Source: Desulfobacterales bacterium (GTDB taxonomy: Bacteria > Desulfobacterota > Desulfobacteria > Desulfobacterales > JAEINQ01). From it: 64,000 nucleotides of DNA. A program made the translations under genes and the position numbers. Of the stretch, positions 50,745-59,303 are shown one piece after another (the stretch's first letter is position 1; each line of letters opens with the position of its first letter). Below the pieces are notes generated by a model, which had not been told where the DNA came from, did no database searches, and was given only the letters and a program-made list of their open reading frames with translations. The stretch is taken from the NCBI GenBank assembly GCA_016342285.1, contig JAEINQ010000013.1:43396-107395 (forward strand), read 5' to 3'.

Positions 50745-50773
50745 TTGACACCCATTCATGACAAAACTATTCT
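50745..50773 (+). promoter_or_regulatory. Sigma-70-like promoter of tunR
   Basis: TTGACA (50745-50750), 17-nt spacer, TATTCT (50768-50773). It places transcription start near 50780 and rules out the in-frame ATG at 50758 as the gene start. Confidence 0.6.
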
Positions 50774-50874
50774 TTCTTTCATCTTTCAGGCCATTTCATT
50801 GTTGCATCAAACATGGCGCCCGGCTTTCTTGTATGAATCCGGTGTGTCAATCCGTGATGACAGGACTTATCCGT

Positions 50875-51807
50875 ATGGCAAACTCCAGTACAAAACTGCT
50901 TTCCACCAAGGAAGCGGCCCAGTTTCTGGGCGTCAACGATAAGATGGTTTACGTTCTGGTGTCGGAAAAGGGGCTGCCGGCCACCAAAATTACCGGCAAA
51001 TGGCTCTTTCCCCTGCACCTGGTGGAGCAGTGGGTCGAGGCCCACACCATCAACTATCCCGAGTCGGCCAATGTCCTGCCGCCATACCACGGCCTGCTCA
51101 TCATCACCGGGAGCAACGATCCGCTTTTAGACCGGGCCATCACCCTGTTCAACAGCCTGCATCCGGACCAGGTGGCGGTTTTCGGGAACCTGGGCAGCCT
51201 GGGAGGCCTCAGGGCCCTTCGACAAAACCTGTGTCATGTGGCCTCCAGCCATCTGCTTCAAGACGATGCCGAGGAGTACAACTTTGATTTTGCCTCCAAG
51301 GAATTCAACGCCATGCCCGCGGTGGTCAACTTCTGTCGCCGGGAGCAGGGCCTTTTGGTTCAGCGGGGAAACCCCAAGGGGATCCGGTCGGTGGCCGACC
51401 TGGCAAAGCCGGGCATCTGCATGGCCAACCGCCCCCTGAGCACCGGGACCCGCCTGCTTCTGGACCGAGAGTTCAAGCGGCTCGGTATTGCCGGAGATCG
51501 GATCAAGGGCTATCAAAAAGAGCTTGCCCGTCACATGGAGGTGGGGCTGGAAGTTTTGTCAGGCCGCGCCGATGCGGGCCCGGCCATCCGCCCCGTGGCC
51601 GGACTGCTGGGGCTTGACTTTATCCCCCTTCGCTGGGAGCGCTACGACCTGTTGATTACCAAGGAGCGGTTTTTTGACCTGGGGGTTCAGGCCTTTCTCG
51701 GCATGCTTCACGAAAAGGCGTTTGTTGCCCTTACCGACGATCTGGAAGGATACGATTTGAGCTTTAGCGGCAAGATGGTGTTTCCAAAGGAATCAGCCGA
51801 TGGATGA
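50875..51807 (+). CDS. tunR: TunR-type tungstate-responsive regulator (HTH plus binding-protein-like domain)
   Basis: 310 residues from ATG 50875 (ATG 50857 is possible). Residues 5-55 are an excisionase/MerR-like HTH (LLSTKEAAQFLGVNDKMVYVLVSEKGLPATKITGKWLFP). Residues about 75-305 are a periplasmic-binding-protein-like domain (GSNDPLLDRAITLFNSLHP, GNPKGIRSVADLAKPGI, TGTRLLLDREFKRLGI). This two-part plan is that of TunR, reported to control tungstate and molybdate uptake in sulfate reducers. Its position upstream of tupABC fits; the operator was not identified with certainty. Confidence 0.8.
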   Translation: MANSSTKLLSTKEAAQFLGVNDKMVYVLVSEKGLPATKITGKWLFPLHLVEQWVEAHTINYPESANVLPPYHGLLIITGSNDPLLDRAITLFNSLHPDQVAVFGNLGSLGGLRALRQNLCHVASSHLLQDDAEEYNFDFASKEFNAMPAVVNFCRREQGLLVQRGNPKGIRSVADLAKPGICMANRPLSTGTRLLLDREFKRLGIAGDRIKGYQKELARHMEVGLEVLSGRADAGPAIRPVAGLLGLDFIPLRWERYDLLITKERFFDLGVQAFLGMLHEKAFVALTDDLEGYDLSFSGKMVFPKESADG

Positions 51808-52288
51808 CATTCGGATCAATCCCATTGGCGTCATCCATTCGCCGTTTAAAGAATTGGCCGGCATGCCGATCCAGCCGGTCGGTGCCAGGGACGTGGCCGG
51901 GCAGGTCGTTGTGGCCCCCCCTTTTGCCGATGGGCTGGCGGACATGGACGGTTTCTCCCACATCATCCTGATCTACTTTTTCCATCGTACAGGTCCCTTC
52001 CAGCCCAAGGTCAAACCGTTCCTGGACAATGCCTTGCGGGGGCTGTTCGCCACCCGGGCCCCTTCCCGCCCCAACCCCATCGGACTCTCCGTGGTCCGGC
52101 TGATCTCCGTCGAGGAGAACGTGCTTCGGGTCCAGGGGATTGATGTTCTCGACGGCACCCCGCTGCTGGACATCAAACCCTATGTTGCCCGGTTCGACGC
52201 CGTCATGACCGATGCCGAGGGGTGGCTGACACAAACGGCCGGCCAGGCTAATTTCCGAAAGGCCGATAGCCGGTTCACCGACGATTGA
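51800..52288 (+). CDS. TrmO/TsaA-family tRNA methyltransferase-like protein
   Basis: A 162-residue protein of the TrmO (TsaA-like, UPF0066) family: INPIGVIHSPFKE, DGFSHIILIYFFHR, LFATRAPSRPNPIGLSVVRLISVE and DVLDGTPLLDIKPYV are signatures. TrmO methylates the t6A at tRNA position 37; short members in delta-proteobacteria may do something else. It overlaps the tunR end by 8 nt, so it is co-translated with the tungstate regulator, a pairing with no obvious functional reason. Confidence 0.87.
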   Translation: MDDIRINPIGVIHSPFKELAGMPIQPVGARDVAGQVVVAPPFADGLADMDGFSHIILIYFFHRTGPFQPKVKPFLDNALRGLFATRAPSRPNPIGLSVVRLISVEENVLRVQGIDVLDGTPLLDIKPYVARFDAVMTDAEGWLTQTAGQANFRKADSRFTDD

Positions 52289-52370
52289 GAATTGGATATT
52301 GAGCATTTAGCCCCCCCCCCTCTGGGGCCACCTGAGGCCACCTGCTCTGTGGGTGGAGATTCATTCCCGC
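52284..52370. repeat. Intergenic repeat family D, copy D2
   Basis: TTGAGAATTGGATATTGAGC, ATTTAGCCCCCCCCCC, a GGGGCCACCTG segment and CCACCTGCTC parallel D1 at 12843. It starts inside the stop codon region of the TrmO-like gene. Confidence 0.65.
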
Positions 52371-52483
52371 CGGCCATTAATACGGTCCATACCCTGCCAG
52401 TCAATCAGAAAAGCCGCTTGTGTGTAATTCTCGGTAAGTTTTGGTTGTCATGTTCATCGCAACCCTCGAATTTCAAGACTCAA

Positions 52484-52512
52484 TTGACAATGAATAGCCA
52501 TAATAATATAGA
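52484..52512 (+). promoter_or_regulatory. Sigma-70 promoter of tupA
   Basis: TTGACA (52484-52489), 17-nt spacer, TATAGA (52507-52512), near-consensus, 62 nt before tupA. GGTTG...CAACC (52443-52464) just upstream is an inverted repeat that could bind TunR; this is a guess. Confidence 0.65.
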
Positions 52513-52574
52513 GCCTTCGACGGTTTTGGACCCCATGTGGTCAAACGAATTTACCCAACCAGGAGGTATTCCCC

Positions 52575-53402
52575 ATGATGCGTATTCGACCCCTTTTAAT
52601 GGCTTTGTTGATTGTCCTGATCTTTTCGGTGTTGCCGGCTGCGGCCGCCGATCCAGCCCTCATGATGGCCACCACCACCAGCACGGACAATACCGGTCTG
52701 CTCGACGTCCTGGTTCCGGCCTTTACACAGGAAACCGGCATTGAAATGAAATGGACGGCCACCGGCACGGGAAAGGCCCTGAAGCTCGGTGAAAACTGCG
52801 ACGTGGACGTGCTCATGGTCCATGCGCCGGCGGCGGAAAAGAAATACGTGGCCGACGGTTTCGGTGTGAACCGGCGGGAGATCATGTACAATGACTTTGT
52901 CATCATTGGCCCCCAGGCGGATCCGGCCGGGATCCGCGGAAAAAGCGTTTCGGCGGCCCTGACCGCCATCCGGGACAAGGGCGCTGTGTTTGCCAGTCGC
53001 GGGGATAATTCCGGAACCAACAAAAAGGAAAAGATCCTCTGGAAAAACGCTGCTCTCCCCTTGCCGGAAAAGGAAGCCTGGTATGTTCAGACCGGCCAGG
53101 GGATGCTGGCCACCATCAACATCGCCGCCGAACGCGCCGGCTATACCATGACCGACCGGGGGACCTATATCAAATACGAGGCCAACATGAAGGGGCAGCC
53201 GCCGCTGAACATCCTGGTGGAAGGCGATGCCATTTTGCTCAACCAGTACAGCGTCATTGCCGTGAATCCGGAACGCTGCAAGGGCGTCAAGCATGAGTTG
53301 GCCATGAAGTTTTCGGACTGGGTTGCCGGGGCGAGCGCCCAGAAGGTCATTGGCGATTTCAGGCTGATGGGCAAGCAGCTTTTCACACCCAACGCCAAGT
53401 AG
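52575..53402 (+). CDS. tupA: Tungstate-binding periplasmic protein TupA
   Basis: A 275-residue protein. A signal peptide (LMALLIVLIFSVLPAAAA) precedes MMATTTSTDNTGLLDVL, the TupA/WtpA-like oxyanion signature, then TATGTGKALKLGENCDVDVLMVHAP and FASRGDNSGTNKKEK. It captures tungstate with high affinity for the tungsten-dependent enzymes of the cell. CAGGAGG precedes ATG 52575. Transcription begins at the promoter at 52484. Confidence 0.92.
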   Translation: MMRIRPLLMALLIVLIFSVLPAAAADPALMMATTTSTDNTGLLDVLVPAFTQETGIEMKWTATGTGKALKLGENCDVDVLMVHAPAAEKKYVADGFGVNRREIMYNDFVIIGPQADPAGIRGKSVSAALTAIRDKGAVFASRGDNSGTNKKEKILWKNAALPLPEKEAWYVQTGQGMLATINIAAERAGYTMTDRGTYIKYEANMKGQPPLNILVEGDAILLNQYSVIAVNPERCKGVKHELAMKFSDWVAGASAQKVIGDFRLMGKQLFTPNAK

Positions 53403-53408
53403 TTTCGG

Positions 53409-53425
53409 TCCATAAATGGCCTTTT
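53409..53425. repeat. Palindromic repeat family C, copy C2, left part
   Basis: TCCATAAATGGCCTTTTT is identical to the left end of C1 at 31690. The right part of the element resumes after repeat A5. Confidence 0.7.
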
Positions 53426-53532
53426 TAGTCACTTTAGCTCACTATAGTCACTCCACACTTATTTGGGGCCAGTATCCCAGCCCCTTCCAGGGGCAAACCA
53501 AAGACTGGTCCTCTGGGCCAGGATTCTTCACT
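53426..53532 (+). repeat. Intergenic repeat family A, copy A5 (nested in C2)
   Basis: TAGTCACTTTAGCTCACTAT, AGTCACTCCACACTTATTTG, CCCCTTCCAGGGG and CTGGTCCTCTGGGCCAG hairpins, then GGATTCTTCACT. It separates the left and right halves of repeat C2. Confidence 0.75.
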
Positions 53533-53632
53533 CTCGGCGTCAATCAGCGCCATTGCTTGTGCGGCGTAGCGCGCTACGCCTCCGCGCAATGGCTTGATTG
53601 ACTTGACCTTGGACAAAAATTCTCATTTCTGG
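53533..53632. repeat. Palindromic repeat family C, copy C2, right part
   Basis: A near-palindrome of about 64 nt (53539-53602): GTCAATCAGCGCCATTGC at the left, core GGCGTAGCGCGCTACGCC (53563-53580), GCAATGGCTTGATTGAC at the right, then TTGACCTTGGACAAAAATTC. It should form a stable cruciform or RNA hairpin between tupA and tupB. Confidence 0.78.
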
Positions 53633-53759
53633 ACTGAAACTGTTACACTCATCAGGGCCGATTCCGGGAGCGCTCGGTTTCTTGTTGGTTGCTGCCCGGC
53701 AGGCGTGCTCCGAACTCGGCCCATTGTTTTCATAACAAGATTTCCGGTAGGGTTGGACC

Positions 53760-54449
53760 ATGGATTTCATCCTTGAGGGGTTCATTGCAGCGATCCGGCT
53801 GCTCATGGGGGGTGATGCCGAAACCTATTCGGCGGTGGCCGCCACGCTGCAAGTGTCGAGCGGGTCCATGGTGGCCAGCCTGGTTCTGGGCATCCCGTTG
53901 GGGTTTATGCTGGGGTATTTACGCTTTCCCGGGCGCCGATCCGTCCGGACCGTCGTGGATACCCTGCTGGCCCTGCCCACCGTCCTCATCGGGCTTCTGG
54001 TTTATGCCTTCATTTCCAACCGCGGTCCCCTGGGTGGATGGGACCTTCTCTTTTCCCTGACCGGTATCGCCATCGGCCAGACCATCCTGGCCCTGCCCAT
54101 TGTCATTGCGCTGACCGCCGCAGCCGTGGAAACCATGGACCGCCAGCTCCGGCCGACCCTGATCAGTCTCGGGGCCGACCGGCGGCAGCTCGTATTGAGC
54201 AGTTTGTGGGAGGTCCGATACGGTCTTCTGGCCGCGGCGGTCACCGCCTACGGACGGGTGATGACCGAGGTCGGCATCTCCATGATGGTGGGGGGCAACA
54301 TCAAGTGGCACACCCGAACCATCACCACGGCCATCGCTCTGGAGACCAACAAGGGCCAGTTTGCCACCGGTATCGCCCTGGGCCTGGTGTTGCTGGCCGT
54401 GGCCTTTGCCGTCAATTTGAGCCTGAGTTTTTTGCGAAGGCGCAGCTAA
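53760..54449 (+). CDS. tupB: Tungstate ABC permease TupB
   Basis: A 229-residue permease with five to six membrane segments and the EAA-type loop (LISLGADRRQLVLSSLWEVRYGLLAAAVTAYGRVMTEVG). It matches TupB/WtpB-like subunits. It lies 357 nt after tupA, the gap being filled by repeats C2 and A5, so read-through must pass a stable hairpin. The mRNA ratio of tupA to tupB is likely high. Confidence 0.9.
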   Translation: MDFILEGFIAAIRLLMGGDAETYSAVAATLQVSSGSMVASLVLGIPLGFMLGYLRFPGRRSVRTVVDTLLALPTVLIGLLVYAFISNRGPLGGWDLLFSLTGIAIGQTILALPIVIALTAAAVETMDRQLRPTLISLGADRRQLVLSSLWEVRYGLLAAAVTAYGRVMTEVGISMMVGGNIKWHTRTITTAIALETNKGQFATGIALGLVLLAVAFAVNLSLSFLRRRS

Positions 54450-54451
54450 AA

Positions 54452-54513
54452 GGTTCGAGGGATCGAGGGATCGAGGGTTCGAAGGTTCGAGGGGTCGAGG
54501 GGTCGAGAGGGCA
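54452..54513. repeat. TCGAGGGN tandem repeat F2 between tupB and tupC
   Basis: Six or seven units of GGTTCGAGG / GGATCGAGG / GGGTCGAGG type, then a further ATTCGAGGGGCCGAGGG at 54571-54588. The same octamer family forms F1 at 25571. Confidence 0.62.
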
Positions 54514-54656
54514 AGTGAAGATCGGTTTTACCCCACCTTCAGTCTTCAGCCTTTCACCTTCTATCTGAAGATTCGAGGGGCCGAGGGAACAAGAGGTATG
54601 AGGAGGGAAAGGCACGGAATGGAATGCCGGGTCCGAAAGCCGAATAGAGCAAAAAC

Positions 54657-55685
54657 ATGACTGAACCGGTCTACCGAATTCGCAATTTGATCCGGCGATA
54701 CAATGGCCAAACGGCCCTTGGTGTGGATGGCCTGGACCTGGCGCCGGCCACCATCACCGGATTGATCGGCCCTAACGGCAGCGGCAAGTCCACCCTTTTG
54801 GGCCTTTTGGCCTTTGTGGACCGGCCTTCGGAAGGCGAGATCCTTTACCAGGGCCAGCCGGCCCGACCCTTTTCGCCGGAGATTCGGTTTCAGGTCACCT
54901 TGCTCACGCAGGAACCCTACCTGTTGAAGCGGTCGGTTTTTGACAACATCGCCTATGGGCTAAAGCTTCGAAAGGAGACGGACCGTATCCGTCAACGGGT
55001 TTTTGCCGCTATGGAGGGGGTGGGGCTGCTCCCTGAAAGCTTTTGCCACAGACACTGGTATGAACTCTCCGGCGGTGAAGCCCAGCGGGTGGCCCTGGCC
55101 GCAAGGCTGGTGCTTCGCCCTCGGGTGTTGCTTCTAGACGAACCCACGGCCAGTATCGACGCGGAAAGCGCCCAGCGCATCAAGGAAGCCGCCCTGGAGG
55201 CCAGGGACCGGTGGGGCACTACCCTGGTCATTGCCAGCCACGACTGGCAGTGGCTCTACGAGGTCTGCGACAGCGTCCTGCACCTGGACGGTGGACGGGT
55301 ATTCGGAGACGGCGCGGTCAACATGATACGGGGGGGGGACTGGATTCAAAAATCCACTGGCCTCATGGCCTTGTGCCTGGCCGACGGGCAGCGGATCGAG
55401 GCCGCAGCCCCTGCCGGCGGAGAGATCGCGGCATTTGTTCCGGCCGACGCATTGCAGCTTAAGGCCGAAGGGGCAGCATCTCCCCACGGCCTGCCCAATG
55501 TGCTGACCGGAACGGTTTCCCGCATGCTCCTGGAGCGAAGCACCGGTCGCATCGTGGTGACGGTCCTGGTCGGCGGCCTGGTCTTTAACCTGAAAACCGG
55601 CCAGGACGATGTGCGCACCCTTCAACTCTTCCCCGGTCAACCCGTGACCGTTTCCTTTGCGCCGGGAGCGGTGCAGTGGATGTAA
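54657..55685 (+). CDS. tupC: Tungstate ABC ATPase TupC with C-terminal TOBE-like domain
   Basis: A 342-residue ATPase. Walker A GPNGSGKSTLL near 38, Q loop TLLTQEPYLLKRS, signature LSGGEAQRVALAARL, Walker B VLLLDEPTASID. The last 70 residues (TGTVSRMLLERSTGRIVVTVLVGGLVFNLKTG) resemble a TOBE/Mop regulatory domain that may sense oxyanion. It drives tungstate import with TupA and TupB. Confidence 0.92.
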   Translation: MTEPVYRIRNLIRRYNGQTALGVDGLDLAPATITGLIGPNGSGKSTLLGLLAFVDRPSEGEILYQGQPARPFSPEIRFQVTLLTQEPYLLKRSVFDNIAYGLKLRKETDRIRQRVFAAMEGVGLLPESFCHRHWYELSGGEAQRVALAARLVLRPRVLLLDEPTASIDAESAQRIKEAALEARDRWGTTLVIASHDWQWLYEVCDSVLHLDGGRVFGDGAVNMIRGGDWIQKSTGLMALCLADGQRIEAAAPAGGEIAAFVPADALQLKAEGAASPHGLPNVLTGTVSRMLLERSTGRIVVTVLVGGLVFNLKTGQDDVRTLQLFPGQPVTVSFAPGAVQWM

Positions 55686-55705
55686 GCAGCCGGGCCTCCA
55701 ATGGA

Positions 55706-55733
55706 GGGCAAGGACGTACAAGCCTCCTTGCCC
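55706..55733. terminator. Hairpin between convergent tupC and MCP genes
   Basis: GGGCAAGG (55706) pairs with CCTTGCCC (55726-55733) around a 12-nt loop, and CCTCCAATGGAGG just before it is an alternative stem. No T-run, so its strength as a terminator is uncertain. Confidence 0.5.
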
Positions 55734-55755
55734 CCACATCAAATGATTCCGTTGA

Positions 55756-58098
55756 CTAAAAGTCCTTGAAATCATCGTCTTCAAGGGGAATCAGTGCTGC
55801 AGGATCAATTTCCTGCCCCTTTGGTGCATTCCCTCTATTGGATGTTTGAACCAGCGAATGCTTAGCTGCGATTTTTTGCTGTGGTTTGGCCGCTAATTGC
55901 TGTGAATCCCCTTGTCTTTGAGCCCCTTTTCCGCCGACCAAGGCGACGAGTTCGCCCACCATGACTTTCATCTGTTCGGCCTGGGCGGTCAACTCCTCGG
56001 AGGCGCTGGCCGATTCTTCAGCCGTGGCCGCATTTTGCTGCACCACCCGGTCCATCTCGGTCACGGCCGTATTGACTTGGCCGATCCCCTGGGCCTGTTC
56101 GTTGGAGGCCGCAGCGATTTCGCCGACCAATTCGCCGACTTTTCCTGTGCTTTCTGCCACCTGGGTAAATGCTTCGTTGGTGGAAGCAGACAGCTCCGAA
56201 CCGTCCTTGACTTTTTTTACCGTCCCTTCGATCAATTCGGCTGTGTTTTTGGCCGCGTCGGCCGCACGCATGGCCAGGTTTCTGACTTCGTCAGCAACGA
56301 CGGCAAACCCGGCTCCGGCTTCCCCGGCCCGGGCTGCCTCGACCGCCGCGTTCAATGCCAGCAGGTTGGTCTGAAAAGCGATCTCGTCGATGGTCTTGAT
56401 GATCTTGGAGGTCTCTTCGCTGGCCTCGGAGATATCTTCCATGGACCGGCTGAGCTTGGACATGGAGTCGTTGGCCTTGACGATCACCTGGCCCGATTCT
56501 TTCATCAGCGAATCGGCCTGCTGGGCGTTGTCCGCGTTCTGCCTTGTCATGGAAGACATCTCTTCTAAGGAAGAGGAGGTCTCCTCGATACCGGCAGCCT
56601 GCTCCGAAGCCCCTTCGGCCAGGGACTGGCTGGAGGAGGAAACCTGGCCCGCTGCGGAGGCAACTTGCTCGGCCCCTTCGTTTAAGCCTTCGATGATGCG
56701 GGTGAGCAGTTTGGTGATGCTGCGAACGATCCACAGGGCCGCCAGGATGGCGATGAGGGTTCCAACGGCAAGTCCGGCCATCATGATGGTGGAACTTTTC
56801 GACAGCGAAGCCATGGCCCCCCGGGCGATCTGGTCCGTTTGGCCCATGCCGGCATCGGCGGTGGTCTTGCATGCTTCGATCAAGCTTTGGGCGGCCTTTT
56901 CGCGCTCTTGACCCAGCTCCTGAAGGTCTTTCCAGTCCGCAAGAAATGCGGTCAATGCCTTGGCGTAGTTTGCACCGGAGCTCTGGGTGTCGTCGATGCG
57001 TTTTAAGTCCGCGTCAAGGCGGGTGATCGTGCGCAGCTCGGCGTATTTTTCGTCCAGTTTCGGAAAATTTTCCAATGCTTCTTCCATGGTGGCCGGAGAC
57101 CGCAGCGCCTGGGACTTGAAGGCCTTGACGCGGGCGTCGTTGCCCAAGTTGATAATGCCGTTGGCCAGGATGATTTTTTCGTGACGCTCGTTCATGTCGG
57201 TCGTAAGTTTTTCCTGCTGGCCGGCCAGATACGCGTCACAGTTGGTCACGTAGTTGCCTGCGTTTGAATCCATCTGTTCCCGGGCTGTGTGGAGGATCGT
57301 CTGATCCGCATTGATGCCTTTGCGAAACTCTGCCAGAAACGCCTGCATGGCCTCCCGGTATCCCTTGACCGCCGCCTCGGTGCGCCCGATGCGCTCGATG
57401 TCCTCGGGGTCACTGGAAAGTTTGCGCAGTTCCGCCGTTAAAACGGTCGCCCCATTTAACTTGTCGATGGCCGTTTGCATCAGTGCCGAATCATTCAGGG
57501 CCTGGGCCTTGAAGTTGGTGACCCGCACCGCACTGCCCAGATCCACCAGTTTGCTGACGATCTCGATCTTTTTTTGCCGTGAATTCAGATCATGCTTGAA
57601 GGCCGCATTCTGGCCGGCGAGGAATTCCGCGCAGTTTGCCATGTACGCGGCTGCATTTTCGTCCAGCTTTTTGCGTTGGACATCCATGGCGGCAATGGTC
57701 TTTTCCGTTTGCGCCATGAGTTTTTCATAGTCGTTGACGGCGGTTGTCGCTTGCTCGACCTGCCCTTTTAGGGCTTTCAGGTGCATGGCTTTGCCCGCGA
57801 GATCCGAGGCTTTTTTAAGATGGGTATTAACGGCAGCCAGTTCTTTTTCGGCCGCTTCGTAATAGATGTGGTCTTCTGCCAGGCCGTATCCGCGCATCTG
57901 ATACATCAATCGGTTGGCCGCGCCGCGCAGATCTGTGGCCACTTTGACTTCCGGAATGTACTCAGTGGCCAGTTTGGTGGAATCGGTCTTGGCGGCCTGC
58001 ATGCTCCACACGCCGAGCCCGCCCAATGCCATGGTGATGGCGATAACCAATGTAAATCCCATGGCAATGCGTTTTCCCAATGTCATTTGCTTTTTCAT
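55756..58098 (-). CDS. Methyl-accepting chemotaxis protein with two tandem helical sensor modules
   Basis: A 780-residue receptor. TM1 is near 10-32, a large periplasmic helical sensor spans 35-425, TM2 is near 430-453, then HAMP-like and signalling helices with the tip [38 protein letters not shown]. Within the sensor, two segments of about 110 residues resemble each other: [20 protein letters not shown]...[17 protein letters not shown] and [20 protein letters not shown]...[17 protein letters not shown], suggesting a duplicated HBM-type helical bundle that could hold two ligands. The C-terminus is acidic (LEDDDFKDF). It is co-transcribed with the CheW gene. Confidence 0.9.
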   Translation of the reverse strand: MKKQMTLGKRIAMGFTLVIAITMALGGLGVWSMQAAKTDSTKLATEYIPEVKVATDLRGAANRLMYQMRGYGLAEDHIYYEAAEKELAAVNTHLKKASDLAGKAMHLKALKGQVEQATTAVNDYEKLMAQTEKTIAAMDVQRKKLDENAAAYMANCAEFLAGQNAAFKHDLNSRQKKIEIVSKLVDLGSAVRVTNFKAQALNDSALMQTAIDKLNGATVLTAELRKLSSDPEDIERIGRTEAAVKGYREAMQAFLAEFRKGINADQTILHTAREQMDSNAGNYVTNCDAYLAGQQEKLTTDMNERHEKIILANGIINLGNDARVKAFKSQALRSPATMEEALENFPKLDEKYAELRTITRLDADLKRIDDTQSSGANYAKALTAFLADWKDLQELGQEREKAAQSLIEACKTTADAGMGQTDQIARGAMASLSKSSTIMMAGLAVGTLIAILAALWIVRSITKLLTRIIEGLNEGAEQVASAAGQVSSSSQSLAEGASEQAAGIEETSSSLEEMSSMTRQNADNAQQADSLMKESGQVIVKANDSMSKLSRSMEDISEASEETSKIIKTIDEIAFQTNLLALNAAVEAARAGEAGAGFAVVADEVRNLAMRAADAAKNTAELIEGTVKKVKDGSELSASTNEAFTQVAESTGKVGELVGEIAAASNEQAQGIGQVNTAVTEMDRVVQQNAATAEESASASEELTAQAEQMKVMVGELVALVGGKGAQRQGDSQQLAAKPQQKIAAKHSLVQTSNRGNAPKGQEIDPAALIPLEDDDFKDF

Positions 58099-58161
58099 GT
58101 TGTTGCTCCCTGTTTTTTTGTTTGGATTTCTGGCAATTTTTTGGTTCTTGCCTTTATTATG

Positions 58162-58674
58162 TCAAGCCGCATTTTGAATGGATGCAAAATCATTGGCAAC
58201 CAACACCTGATCGATGTCCAACAGAATCTTGACGCCTCCGTCCATCTTGGCCATGCCGAGGATGTAGGCCGTATCGAGCCGGGTACCGAAAGACGGTGTC
58301 TCTTCAATGTCCGCCCCCCTGATATTGAGGACCTCGGATACGGCATCCACGACAATACCGATCATAACGGTGCCTGCAGGCCCTGCCATTTCTACAACGA
58401 TGATGCAGGTCCGATCCGTGTCGTCCATGGTCTCCATCCCGAACCGCAACCGCAGATCGATTACCGGGATTACCTGCCCCCGGAGATTGATAACGCCTTT
58501 GACGTACCCGGGCGTTTGGGGAACGGAAGTCACCGGCATCATGCCGATAATCTCTTTGACCTTCAGAATGCCGATCCCATACTCCTCACCAGCGAGGGTA
58601 AAGGTCAGGTATTTCCCCTCCCGTTCAACCATTGCTTTAACAGCTTGGTTCATTGTTTCGATTTCATGCGCCAT
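58162..58674 (-). CDS. cheW: Chemotaxis coupling protein CheW
   Basis: A 170-residue protein with the CheW double-barrel: YLTFTLAGEEYGIGILKVKEIIG, VKGVINLRGQVIPVIDLRLRFGM, and IVVDAVSEVLNIRGADIEE. It links the receptor at 55756 to a CheA kinase encoded elsewhere. GGAGG precedes ATG 58674. It lies 63 nt before the MCP gene. Confidence 0.93.
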   Translation of the reverse strand: MAHEIETMNQAVKAMVEREGKYLTFTLAGEEYGIGILKVKEIIGMMPVTSVPQTPGYVKGVINLRGQVIPVIDLRLRFGMETMDDTDRTCIIVVEMAGPAGTVMIGIVVDAVSEVLNIRGADIEETPSFGTRLDTAYILGMAKMDGGVKILLDIDQVLVANDFASIQNAA

Positions 58675-58703
58675 GGGTTACCTCCATTTTCTCTGTGTTG
58701 TGT

Positions 58704-59114
58704 TTATAAATGTTTTTTCATCATTTTCTGTAAAACCGCAGCGACATCTTCAAGCCCGCCTTCGGCAAAACCGACAAACCGCGGCCGCAGTTGGTGGCCT
58801 AAAGAGACCAGCTCTTTGTGATATTCAGGTAAAACAAGAACGATCCTGAAATCGTCCAGCAGGTCCCGGATGGAAAGCAACCTGGCCAGTTCTTGATGGT
58901 CGTCGGCAAACAATAAGGCGATGGTTTCACCCCGCCCTGAGCTGGGCCGGCAAAGTCCGCTGGCCAACTGTCCTAAGGAGTGGAACGTTTCCGTTCTTTT
59001 GTCCGGCAGACATGAATCGATCCGCTGACAAAGGCCTTTTGCGGCCCGGCCCATATTTTTAACGTAAATGAAAAAATCCATCTGTGATGCCAGTTCCTTC
59101 TTGGGTGGAAACAT
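58704..59114 (-). CDS. Small receiver-like protein, first gene of the chemotaxis group
   Basis: A 136-residue protein (125 from ATG 59081), not assigned to a named family. The C-terminal 75 residues (TIALLFADDHQELARLLSIRDLL to EGGLEDVAAVLQKMMKK) have the strand-helix order of a response-regulator receiver, with an acidic pair ADD at the first strand, but the expected phosphorylatable Asp is not clear (LVLPEYHK) and the conserved Lys is absent. It may be a degenerate receiver. It is followed 29 nt later by cheW. Confidence 0.5.
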   Translation of the reverse strand: MFPPKKELASQMDFFIYVKNMGRAAKGLCQRIDSCLPDKRTETFHSLGQLASGLCRPSSGRGETIALLFADDHQELARLLSIRDLLDDFRIVLVLPEYHKELVSLGHQLRPRFVGFAEGGLEDVAAVLQKMMKKHL

Positions 59115-59303
59115 CTTCAGGTGATTGTATTACCAAGAAGCATGCCAAAGACGGTCATCTTGGGGGAAAAGAAAAGTATTCTATAATTACAAGTGGTTTA
59201 AGCTTCTGGTGGCCGGCGGGGGAGGCAATTCTTAGAAGGAGATGTCTTGAAATGCAAGACAAGGTCTCATGGAGCAAGACACGGTCTTGAAAAAGCAGAC
59301 GGG

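Noticed and set aside
50758..50874. N-terminal extension of tunR from ATG 50758
   Set aside because: That codon lies between the -35 and -10 boxes of the predicted promoter, and the HTH begins after 50875.
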